A stretch of 21,785 nt of DNA from Thermoplasmatota archaeon (GTDB lineage: Archaea > Thermoplasmatota > Penumbrarchaeia > Penumbrarchaeales > Penumbrarchaeaceae), in NCBI GenBank assembly GCA_030591285.1, contig JAUVBH010000005.1, positions 1-21,785 of the forward strand. The letters run 5' to 3'. The position numbers and the translations under genes are program-made. The notes beneath the pieces were generated by a model, which saw nothing but the letters and a program-made list of their open reading frames with translations, made no database searches and had not been told where the DNA came from. Positions within the stretch are counted from its first letter, which is position 1; each line of letters opens with the position of its first letter. Below are positions 7,121 through 14,451 of the stretch, one piece after another.

Positions 7121-9442
7121 ATGAATGACAAAGGAGGGCCTCCAAAGGACCTTTCAGCAGGATCGGGCCCCAGGGAAATATTGTCCAAACCAAAAAATGT
7201 GGACCTGCTTTTCATTTTATTGATCCTTGTCACCGTGTGTGTGTTCTTCTGGAAGATACTACTGCATCCTGACCAGATCATTTACTCTGCCGATTCGGAT
7301 ATCATAGAACAATACTACCCCTGGAGATATGTGGCCAATAGTTCCATTGAGAACGGTTCGTTGCCATTCTGGAACCCTTATAATTTCGGGGGAGAACCAC
7401 TGATCGCAAACATGCAGCTGGGATTCTTCTACCCCCTCAATCTTCTTTTATTCTGGATTCTCCCTACCCAATCTGCATTCGGATCCAGCTTCATACTTCA
7501 TCTTTTCATTGCAGGAGCTTCCATATTCCTGATCTGCAGGAGACTTGGTCTGGAACGTTCTTCCTCGTATCTATCATCGGTGGTTTTTATCTTCAGTGGA
7601 TACTTCATTGGACATGTCTACTCCGGTCACTATGGACAGGTCTGTTCTGCAAGCTGGATACCCATGATCTTTCTTCTAATGGACATCACAATGAAGAAAA
7701 GGAGTGTTTTCTGGGGGCTTTTGCTTGGCCTTGTTGTTGGCAATCAGTTCCTTGCCGGTCATGTGCAGATATCAATATTCTCATTGATCCTGATGCTTGC
7801 CTGCTATCTATTCCATATCGGATCGATACGGAAGAAATTGAAGGGATACAGGGAATGGATCAAACCGATCTCTGCTCCCCTCGCCGGCGGAGTAATTGCA
7901 ATGGGAATTGCTCTTGTCCAACTTATCCCCACCTTTGAATATACTGCAGGATCAACAAGAGATGGCGGCATGAGCTATGGTTGGGCGACATCTTACTCGT
8001 TCCCCCCACAGAACTTTCTCGGTCTGATCCTTCCCAACCTTTTCGGGAATCCTTTGAATGATAACTACTGGCACATATGGAATTACTGGGAACTTGCTGT
8101 ATTCATTGGGATCCCCACCATTATTCTCGTTTTCCTTTCATTCAAATTCTGGAAGAACAAGTACGTGAAATTCTTCACCTTCCTTGGGATCTTTTCCCTC
8201 ATTATGGCAATGGGTAGATACACACCGGTCTACTGGATCTTCTGGAAGATCGTTCCCGGTTTCGATATTCTCAGGGTTCCATCCAGGTTCGTTCTTATAG
8301 CGATCTTTGCAGCCTCGATCCTTGCAGGCTTTGGGTCCAAATTCCTATTGGAAAGGTTGACATCAGCAGATACAATGAAACTGAAAAGGATCAACAAGGT
8401 GCTAATGGCATTCTCGATCGCGGCATTGGTCATCGCTATATCAATAATGATATTCAAACCCATGATCTCAGATGCAGCCGAAGGAACCCTTCCTGACCTG
8501 ATAGCTGATGAGGGGACCTTATCAGACTCCATTTCCAAGATCGACCTATCGATTAACATGGTGATCAAAGACCTTGTTGCCCTTTCTTTCTTCATAACTG
8601 CCTCCATTGGGCTTCTACTATGGAGATTGAAAAAGAGAGATCACGCCAATCACATTACTATTGCGTTGGTCCTTCTCATCCTCCTCAATCTTGGATATTA
8701 TCACATGGGATACATAGACACAAAGGATCTCGATGAGATCTATGAAGAAACCGACTATATCTCTTTCCTCAAGGAAAACTCAGAAGGATACAGGGTCTAT
8801 GATCCAACCGATATCATTGAGGACAATTTTCAGATCATTTACGGTATCGAAGCAATAGGAGGATACAATCCACTTGAGCTGAAATATTACAATGAACTTG
8901 TGACAACCATCAGGAACCTGTCCAATAATCTTGACCATCCTGTATTGGACATGTTGAACGTTAAATATATCCTGAGTCAGGAAGAACTTACTGGAAGCGG
9001 ATTTCAACTTGCATTTGAGAGCGAAGACATGCACCAGGTGAATGTCTATGAGAATCCGAATGTTCTACCTCGAGCTTTCATAGTGAGGAACTTCACGGTC
9101 CATTCTGAAGAGGACATACTGGAGAGGATGAAACAAAATGATTTCTCCCCCTTGAATTCAGTTCTTCTTGAAAAAGAACCCTACCTGATAACCATTCCTG
9201 GCATGGGTTCCCACCCGGTGGATCGAGTGTGGAATCAAAGATCGGCATTCAACGAATATTCAGTTAGGGTAAATTTAACTGGATCGGGATTCTTGGTCCT
9301 TAGTCAAAGCTATTATCCGGCGTGGGAAGTTGAAGTCAATGGAGGGATCGCAAGCATAAATAGAGTGAACCATGGACTTTGTGGAATATATCTTACAGAG
9401 GGATCTCATAAGGTCAGATTCTACATTGATGACCTTGTATGA
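7121..9442 (+). CDS. YfhO-like multi-span membrane protein (probable GT-C glycosyltransferase)
   Basis: This is a 773-residue protein with a first span near residues 28-48, an outer-loop motif SADSDIIEQYYPW at about 56-69 and then WNPYNFGGEPLIANMQ, the YfhO signature (PF09586). About a dozen further spans follow to near residue 535, then a soluble C-terminal domain including YNPLELKYYNE, VKYIL and SQSYYPAWEVEVNG. The acidic residues in the first loop are where GT-C enzymes bind their lipid-phosphate sugar. In Bacillus subtilis YfhO transfers GlcNAc from undecaprenyl phosphate, made by the GT2 enzyme CsbB, to lipoteichoic acid; a parallel role here is inferred. The frame is open from 7040, but that would overlap the preceding gene; the ATG at 7121 is preferred. 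The protein ends at KVRFYIDDLV and lacks the last membrane span often seen after this domain. Confidence 0.82.
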   Translation: MNDKGGPPKDLSAGSGPREILSKPKNVDLLFILLILVTVCVFFWKILLHPDQIIYSADSDIIEQYYPWRYVANSSIENGSLPFWNPYNFGGEPLIANMQLGFFYPLNLLLFWILPTQSAFGSSFILHLFIAGASIFLICRRLGLERSSSYLSSVVFIFSGYFIGHVYSGHYGQVCSASWIPMIFLLMDITMKKRSVFWGLLLGLVVGNQFLAGHVQISIFSLILMLACYLFHIGSIRKKLKGYREWIKPISAPLAGGVIAMGIALVQLIPTFEYTAGSTRDGGMSYGWATSYSFPPQNFLGLILPNLFGNPLNDNYWHIWNYWELAVFIGIPTIILVFLSFKFWKNKYVKFFTFLGIFSLIMAMGRYTPVYWIFWKIVPGFDILRVPSRFVLIAIFAASILAGFGSKFLLERLTSADTMKLKRINKVLMAFSIAALVIAISIMIFKPMISDAAEGTLPDLIADEGTLSDSISKIDLSINMVIKDLVALSFFITASIGLLLWRLKKRDHANHITIALVLLILLNLGYYHMGYIDTKDLDEIYEETDYISFLKENSEGYRVYDPTDIIEDNFQIIYGIEAIGGYNPLELKYYNELVTTIRNLSNNLDHPVLDMLNVKYILSQEELTGSGFQLAFESEDMHQVNVYENPNVLPRAFIVRNFTVHSEEDILERMKQNDFSPLNSVLLEKEPYLITIPGMGSHPVDRVWNQRSAFNEYSVRVNLTGSGFLVLSQSYYPAWEVEVNGGIASINRVNHGLCGIYLTEGSHKVRFYIDDLV

Positions 9443-9457
9443 CACTGGGAAAGTTTC

Positions 9458-9465
9458 TTTTATCA
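9458..9465 (+). promoter_or_regulatory. TATA-like element before the GT39-type gene
   Basis: TTTTATCA in the 42-base gap after the YfhO-like gene is centred about 24 bases before the ATG at 9485. This suggests an independent leaderless start rather than read-through alone. No Shine-Dalgarno sequence is present. Confidence 0.4.
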
Positions 9466-9484
9466 AAAATTGGGTTGAGAATTG

Positions 9485-11125
9485 ATGGAAAAGGATACCA
9501 ACAAAGGATTCTTACAGAAGTATCCACATTACATCGGGATATTGATCGTGGCAGGTATGATCAGGATCTTCAATATTCCATCCCCTTTCAGTCCACGATC
9601 CTATTCAGGAACCCTGGGAAACAATGGTGCAGATGAGGGTATATTCCTGATGTCCGCTCGATTATTATCCAATGGATATCGGATGTATGTCGATGTGAAC
9701 ACTCAACAGGGACCATTGTTCACCTTTTTGCTGGATATCCTCAATGGAGATCCGATAAACACAAGGCTCCTGACCATCGCAATATCACTGATAGGGGTCA
9801 TAGGAATAATTGCAATATCGGAAATAACAGGCAACAAGAGGATCGGGATCATCTCTTCTCTATTCCTAGCAGCCAACTACATCTTCTTCAAAGAAAGCCG
9901 GCATGTCAGTTCAGATCTATATTGTGCTGTTTTTCTGATCCTTGGATTCTATACTCTATTTCTATACTACAGAGGACTGGATGGGGAGGGTGATATGCAG
10001 GAGGATCGTCGTTTACTGGATCCCAAGGTCATATTTCCTCTCTTGATCACAGGTATTCTCTTCTCCATGGCAGCAATGTCCAAGCTCTTCGCTGCAATAC
10101 CGATCATCTCTGTTGGGGTCTACATGCTGGTAGGATCCATCAGAGGATCCATTGGGATCCATGATAAAAAGGTCAGAATTGAACATATCATCATCCTTGT
10201 GGTATCAACGGTCATCCCTTCCCTTTTACTGATGAGCATATATGGATTTGAAAACACACTGAATGGTATGTTCCTTGACAACCTGAATAGACCTTCAATG
10301 CCCATAGATGAGAAGTTGTTCACTCTCCTGAAATTCCTTGCGTTTTCATCCGTTCCGTTTGTATTGGCGATGATCTCTGTTGTCAAGGAGATCCAATTGA
10401 GATCTGTAAAATTAATGCTTGTTTGGAGTGTGCCATTGTTCGTTTATCTGCTGATCCAATCACCTTTGTGGGAACACTATTTCATAATACTGCTTCCACC
10501 TGTTTGCTATCTTGGAGGAAGGGGTTTCAATTATCTATTTCAGGATCGAAAAGATATGGATGATTTACACGAGAGTGAAGAGATCAGAGTTCCACAAAAG
10601 ATATGGTACAAAAAGCTAAAACCTGGATCCTTACCATTGATCTCACTTGGAATTTTATTCATTTTCGTCAGTATGGGGGTCGAAGGGGGGATACTTCTCG
10701 ATACAGGTGAAGCCATAGAATGGGGCATCGCCCGTGATGTCTCCGACGCCATAGAGAAGGATGAATTCATGATATCCGGAGATCCGATCATTGGTGTTTA
10801 TGCGGATAGACTGCAACCCCCTGAAGCTACCAATCTCGCAGAGGTTCGACATCCCCCTCTTGATGATCTGGAACTGATCAACATCACCTGCGATTATGAT
10901 GTCCAACTTGTGATCTTTACCTACCATTTATCAAAATATGACCTGTACGTCAAGTTCATCAAGGAGAACTTTGACTTCAAACGGGCTTATCAGAAACACT
11001 GGACAATTTCGGATATCGAGGGTAGAATTCCCATGGGAGAAAGAACTTTCAACATGTATATTCAAAAGGAAAATGTGAACCTTCAGATCGCCAAGGAACA
11101 ATTTCTATCGGAACACCAGACCTAG
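9485..11125 (+). CDS. GT39/ArnT-type membrane glycosyltransferase (PMT_2-like)
   Basis: This 546-residue protein has roughly 10-11 hydrophobic spans and a soluble C-terminal part of about 140 residues. After the first span comes the GT-C loop motif NGADEG at about residues 48-53, then SARLLSNGYRMYVDVNTQQG, the usual pattern of an acidic pair, a helix and a Y-x-D turn before the second span. Family enzymes transfer a sugar from a polyprenyl phosphate to lipid, glycan or protein on the outer face. Donor and acceptor cannot be told from sequence. It has no WWDYG motif, so it is not an AglB-type oligosaccharyltransferase. The ATG at 9485 is taken over the adjacent TTG at 9482. Its TAG stop shares the tetranucleotide CTAG with the stop of the next gene on the other strand. 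Confidence 0.8.
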   Translation: MEKDTNKGFLQKYPHYIGILIVAGMIRIFNIPSPFSPRSYSGTLGNNGADEGIFLMSARLLSNGYRMYVDVNTQQGPLFTFLLDILNGDPINTRLLTIAISLIGVIGIIAISEITGNKRIGIISSLFLAANYIFFKESRHVSSDLYCAVFLILGFYTLFLYYRGLDGEGDMQEDRRLLDPKVIFPLLITGILFSMAAMSKLFAAIPIISVGVYMLVGSIRGSIGIHDKKVRIEHIIILVVSTVIPSLLLMSIYGFENTLNGMFLDNLNRPSMPIDEKLFTLLKFLAFSSVPFVLAMISVVKEIQLRSVKLMLVWSVPLFVYLLIQSPLWEHYFIILLPPVCYLGGRGFNYLFQDRKDMDDLHESEEIRVPQKIWYKKLKPGSLPLISLGILFIFVSMGVEGGILLDTGEAIEWGIARDVSDAIEKDEFMISGDPIIGVYADRLQPPEATNLAEVRHPPLDDLELINITCDYDVQLVIFTYHLSKYDLYVKFIKENFDFKRAYQKHWTISDIEGRIPMGERTFNMYIQKENVNLQIAKEQFLSEHQT

Positions 11126-12654
11126 ATCCCACCCAGTTCCCATGGTGGATAAGAATTAGCCTGAAACGATCCGAACAGAAGGAGTGTAGACCAGCTCCAG
11201 TATGGGTTCCCCGATGCAAGGGAAAAGGGCAGTATCCAGGCAATATACCATGGATGAAACTGGGCCGAGGTCAATATAACCAGAAGAAGAACACAGGATA
11301 TTATGAATGGTACATTGTGCTTTTTTATTGTCTTAGTAAAGATGGATGTGAGATCCAAACCTTCCATTGATGGTTTACCGAATGGCATCCAATGTAGATA
11401 CAGATAAAGAGCGATGACCGGCAGGGTTACCGAGAAGATCGTTCCAAAGATCGCCAGGCCGGTCTCTTGAGGCCCATCCACTCCATGGAAATAGAAGATC
11501 GATGAGATGATCAGTCCCATTGATGATAGAACAAGCATCATTGCCATGGGTAATACAGTGTCCGATCTTCTTAGCTTTCCAACCATTCCCCGGAGAATAA
11601 AATATACCATCCCTCCCACAAGTATCAATGTCAACAACCAGTAACCTATCTTTTCGGGCAGATTGAGAGAATCAAGTATCATTTCAAGACCATATCTGAT
11701 CGAGAAACCTGTGTACCAGTTCACGAATTGATATCTTAGATATTCGGTCATCAGTCCAGGATCCACAAATAGGACTGGGAGAGATGCCAGAAATGGAATG
11801 GTGAAGAAAGCAATGGTAAATGTTATCCTATCTTTCCATTTTCCCAATGAGAGAAAGAAGATAGGTGCAAGGAACATGGGATACAATTTGAGAGCAAAAC
11901 CAAGCCCCAGGAATATTCCACTGAATAACACTTTGTCCTTCATAAAAAAATAGAAAGCGATCAATGTGGCCAGAACGACCACTGGATCGAAATGTCCTCC
12001 CAATCCGGTTTCCAATATTGGGATCGGACAGAGGGCATAGGCAAAAGAAGCAGCCATCCAATTCATCCCGGGGATCTTTCTTCCAAAGGGGCCCATTACA
12101 GAACCCTCCCCTTTCTTCCCACTTTGTTGGTGAATAAGGAACATTGCTACGGGGACCAGACCGCTCAATAGAGTGAAAACGATCCTAAATACCATCTGAT
12201 CTGCTCCGAAAGGAAGGGAGACCAGACCTACCATCCAGATATAGAGAGGAGGTTTGTTCACATCGAAATCCCTGTAGGGGAACTTTCCATCAAGTAAAAG
12301 GTCCCCTCTTCTTTCCAGTCTGAGAATATCTTGAGATAGTGAAGGGTCCCGGAGAAGGAACGGTAGATGAAGGAGAACAGTTACAAGAAATATCGAGACC
12401 ATGATCCAAACCGGGTTGATCTTCTCCAATCTCTTCAGGATCTTTGAACTTATTACAATATAGATCAGGCCGATATAGAGTAAGAACCAGATCCCGTATA
12501 GAGCTTTGAAGGAAGTATATCTTGTTCCCCAGATAGCAGTTATGATAAGAACAGTTGCATAGAGTATCAAAAGAACAGCGATAACCCTGTTGGTCATGTC
12601 AGAAGATCCAATGCCCGAAGCATTGCCTCTGCTTTGATCGGGGGGCCCCTCCAT
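11122..12654 (-). CDS. GT-C type membrane glycosyltransferase, GT87/DUF2029-like
   Basis: This 510-residue protein has about 11-12 hydrophobic spans. The loop between spans 3 and 4 carries SQDI around residue 109, a basic stretch LERRGDLLLDGKFPYRDF and then DVNKPPLYIW at 131-140, a typical GT-C acceptor/donor loop. A downstream FALKLYPMFLAP segment and a C-terminal HPWYIAWILP segment resemble archaeal GT87/mannosyltransferase-like proteins. The assignment to GT87 rather than GT39 is tentative. The ATG at 12654 is supported by a TATA element 26 bases upstream, so the hydrophilic first 20 residues are kept; an alternative start is at 12597. It is transcribed away from the small anchored protein gene and toward the GT39-type gene, overlapping that gene by four bases. 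Confidence 0.75.
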   Translation of the reverse strand: MEGPPDQSRGNASGIGSSDMTNRVIAVLLILYATVLIITAIWGTRYTSFKALYGIWFLLYIGLIYIVISSKILKRLEKINPVWIMVSIFLVTVLLHLPFLLRDPSLSQDILRLERRGDLLLDGKFPYRDFDVNKPPLYIWMVGLVSLPFGADQMVFRIVFTLLSGLVPVAMFLIHQQSGKKGEGSVMGPFGRKIPGMNWMAASFAYALCPIPILETGLGGHFDPVVVLATLIAFYFFMKDKVLFSGIFLGLGFALKLYPMFLAPIFFLSLGKWKDRITFTIAFFTIPFLASLPVLFVDPGLMTEYLRYQFVNWYTGFSIRYGLEMILDSLNLPEKIGYWLLTLILVGGMVYFILRGMVGKLRRSDTVLPMAMMLVLSSMGLIISSIFYFHGVDGPQETGLAIFGTIFSVTLPVIALYLYLHWMPFGKPSMEGLDLTSIFTKTIKKHNVPFIISCVLLLVILTSAQFHPWYIAWILPFSLASGNPYWSWSTLLLFGSFQANSYPPWELGGI

Positions 12655-12675
12655 ACAGCATATGATTGCAGTAAT

Positions 12676-12683
12676 GTTTAAAC
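12676..12683 (-). promoter_or_regulatory. TATA-like element for the minus-strand glycosyltransferase
   Basis: GTTTAAAC, a perfect palindrome, is centred about 26 bases before the ATG at 12654, the leaderless spacing. Because it is symmetrical it could also be read on the other strand, but no plus-strand start lies at the matching distance. Confidence 0.5.
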
Positions 12684-12773
12684 AAATTATGTATGCAGGC
12701 GTGGTAGGACCCGTTCTTATCCCATTGTTGATACAAACAAAAGTAACATATCCAACGTGGTGTTTTGAGTGTC

Positions 12774-13235
12774 GTGGCGTTCAAGTTCGGTTACAAAGAG
12801 ATAGCAGCAATATCTGCTCTCGTCCTTTTGATAGTGATTTCAACTGTAGCAGTTTTGATCAAAGACGTGGACGAGCTGGTTGACCCCGATATCTCACTGA
12901 GTGTGGACCAAACCTATGTCACCAATGATGAAATTCAGAACATTACCCCGGTCCAGGGAAGATCGTGGCAGGTAATTGAAGTCTTGATCACAAACAACAA
13001 TGATGAGAAAGAGTTCCTTGTCTCGGTTCCCCACTTCTTCGCTTATACACAAAGTGGAGAGAAACTGTGGGTTTTCAATGGTGAGGATTTCCAATATGAC
13101 CCCATAGAACCCGGTCAGAATTTAACAGTGAAACTGATCTTTCAGATCCCTGAAGGTGAAGAGTTAGTGAAGTTGGAATACACCCAGAAGCTTTCATCTG
13201 CGGTAAAGTGTGATATTCCAGAAGTAGAGGAATGA
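12774..13235 (+). CDS. small membrane-anchored protein with a DUF4352-like Ig domain
   Basis: This protein of about 153 residues has an N-terminal hydrophobic span at about residues 8-30 and no cytoplasmic extension. The outer domain of about 120 residues has alternating beta-strands: SWQVIEVLITNNN, FAYTQSGEKLWVF, then a PIEPGQNLTVKLIFQIPEGEE segment that is typical of DUF4352-like immunoglobulin folds. Two sequons, NIT and NLT, lie in the outer part. The start is uncertain: GTG at 12774 has an AACATATC element centred 26 bases upstream and GGTG 11 bases upstream, while TTG at 12765 would leave only two bases after GGTG. It lies between two minus-strand glycosyltransferase genes, and its stop is 5 bases from that of the GT2 gene. 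The function is unknown; a surface accessory role is inferred from topology. Confidence 0.7.
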   Translation: MAFKFGYKEIAAISALVLLIVISTVAVLIKDVDELVDPDISLSVDQTYVTNDEIQNITPVQGRSWQVIEVLITNNNDEKEFLVSVPHFFAYTQSGEKLWVFNGEDFQYDPIEPGQNLTVKLIFQIPEGEELVKLEYTQKLSSAVKCDIPEVEE

Positions 13236-13240
13236 AAGAA

Positions 13241-14182
13241 TTACCTTCCCTTGATGACTCGGTAATAATTTTTTGTGATCTTCTGATGGCCTACTGTCTG
13301 GAGGATCATTTCGGAAAGCATTCCAAATGAGAACATGGTGATCGAGGATAGCAAGAACATGATGCTACCGAGACCGAAGGCCCATTCAAGAGATGTGAGA
13401 CCGAACACTGCATCAATGACGGTCCAGATCGTTCCCATTATCGAAAGGGATAGTAGGAAAGCTGAAAGGGAGCCGAATAGATAAAGCGGAGAACGGCCAT
13501 ATTTTGTTAAAAATGAGATGGTCATCAGGTCCATGAAACCCTTGAAGAGGCGTTCCCAACCATATTTGGAACTTCCATGGGCTCTTTTGTGATGTTTAAC
13601 TTTGATCTCACCAACCCTGAAACCCCTCCAATTGGCAATGATGGGGAGATATCTATGGAATTCACCGTAAACATCGATCTCCTTCAAAACCTCATTTCTA
13701 TACGCTTTGAAACCGCAGTTAGAGTCGTGGACCTCTACCCCTGTCATCTTCCTTATCAGGTAGTTGAAGAACTTTGATGGTATCTTCTTTCCCATTGGGT
13801 CCTTTCTGTGGAACTTCCATCCTGTTACAAAATCGTAACCCTTGTCCATCTTCTTTAAAAAGTTCTTGAACTCAGCAGGATCATCCTGAAGGTCCCCATC
13901 CATGGTGAACACTATGTCTCCCTTTGCATGTTTAAAACCTGCGTGTAGTGCATTAGCCTTGCCGAAATTTCGATAATATGTGATGATGGTGATCTTGCTG
14001 TCATCATCTGCCATTTTTCTGAGGTTCTTCAGTGTCCTATCACTGCTTCCATCATCGACAAAAATAAGTTCATACTTTGAAGTGATGCGATCCAATTCCT
14101 TGGTTACTTTCTTGTAAAGGGGTTTTACATTCTCTTCCTCGTTGTATACGGGAATAACAACTGTGATGTCGATCTTACCCAA
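13241..14182 (-). CDS. GT2 polyprenyl-phosphate glycosyltransferase (DPM1/GtrB/CsbB-like) with two C-terminal membrane spans
   Basis: This 313-residue enzyme should transfer a sugar from a nucleotide donor to dolichyl phosphate on the inner face of the membrane. The GT-A domain shows PVYNEEEN at 11-18, VDDGSSD at 42-48, the metal-binding DGD at 95-97 within DGDLQDDP, and the NCGFKAYR block at 155-162. A basic KHHKRAHGSSKYG segment at 196-208 is typical of polyprenyl-phosphate sugar synthases. Two membrane spans follow at about 234-256 and 268-296, as in GtrB and CsbB. Whether the sugar is glucose, mannose or GlcNAc cannot be read from sequence. The start is a TTG at 14182, which places PVYNEEEN at the normal distance from the N-terminus; an in-frame stop lies just upstream. 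It is the likely donor-maker for the GT-C proteins of the same locus. Confidence 0.9.
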   Translation of the reverse strand: MGKIDITVVIPVYNEEENVKPLYKKVTKELDRITSKYELIFVDDGSSDRTLKNLRKMADDDSKITIITYYRNFGKANALHAGFKHAKGDIVFTMDGDLQDDPAEFKNFLKKMDKGYDFVTGWKFHRKDPMGKKIPSKFFNYLIRKMTGVEVHDSNCGFKAYRNEVLKEIDVYGEFHRYLPIIANWRGFRVGEIKVKHHKRAHGSSKYGWERLFKGFMDLMTISFLTKYGRSPLYLFGSLSAFLLSLSIMGTIWTVIDAVFGLTSLEWAFGLGSIMFLLSSITMFSFGMLSEMILQTVGHQKITKNYYRVIKGR

Positions 14183-14211
14183 TCTTGCACGCCCCTTTCA
14201 CCGTCATTACC

Positions 14212-14234
14212 ATAGTTTTATCTATAGTTTTATC
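14212..14234. repeat. two tandem copies of an 11-base AT-rich unit in the GT2 promoter region
   Basis: ATAGTTTTATC occurs at 14212-14222 and again at 14224-14234, a period of 12 bases. On the minus strand each copy reads GATAAAACTAT and lies 30-52 bases before the TTG at 14182, where a TATA box would be expected. It may be a duplicated promoter element or a regulator site. Between here and 14370 I see no further structured element apart from an AT-rich TATATAATA at 14341-14349. Confidence 0.6.
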
Positions 14235-14370
14235 GTGGTCGACTAACAAGGAAGGATACAAAAAGTTTTCTAAAGTACCCAGTAGCGATGAAGTTGCAGT
14301 GATATAGCAATAAAGTGGACAAAAACCAATTCAGACACATTATATAATAAGAAAAATTCATACCATCTCT

Positions 14371-14378
14371 TTTATATA
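14371..14378 (+). promoter_or_regulatory. TATA box for the giant surface-protein gene
   Basis: TTTATATA is followed about 26 bases later by the likely transcription start near 14400, giving a leader of about 50 bases before the ATG at 14452. A second AT-rich candidate, TATATAATA, lies at 14341-14349. Confidence 0.55.
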
Positions 14379-14442
14379 CAGAATGATTTTTGATTTTGGT
14401 AGGGAGCACAGTTTGACTCTCGGTGAAATACAACTGTGGTGT

Positions 14443-14448
14443 GGTGAT
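14443..14448 (+). promoter_or_regulatory. strong ribosome binding site (GGTGAT) deciding the start at 14452
   Basis: GGTGAT is complementary to the AUCACC of the 16S rRNA 3' end and stops three bases before the ATG at 14452. It favours this start over the open frame from 14383, and it places the hydrophobic signal segment close to the N-terminus. Confidence 0.7.
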
Positions 14449-14451
14449 ACG

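Noticed and set aside
9439..9636. Short open frame at the end of the YfhO-like gene as a sign of a frameshifted C-terminal span
   Set aside because: Its translation is polar and runs into the GT39-type gene in the wrong frame, so it does not restore a membrane span.
9485..11125. AglB-type oligosaccharyltransferase
   Set aside because: The WWDYG catalytic motif of that family is absent, and the loop pattern fits GT39/ArnT-type enzymes.
14183..14451. Hidden gene, CRISPR or integrated element in the longest gap
   Set aside because: The region is AT-rich with stops in all frames, has no spaced repeats beyond the 11-base tandem pair, and holds promoters and a leader for the two flanking genes.
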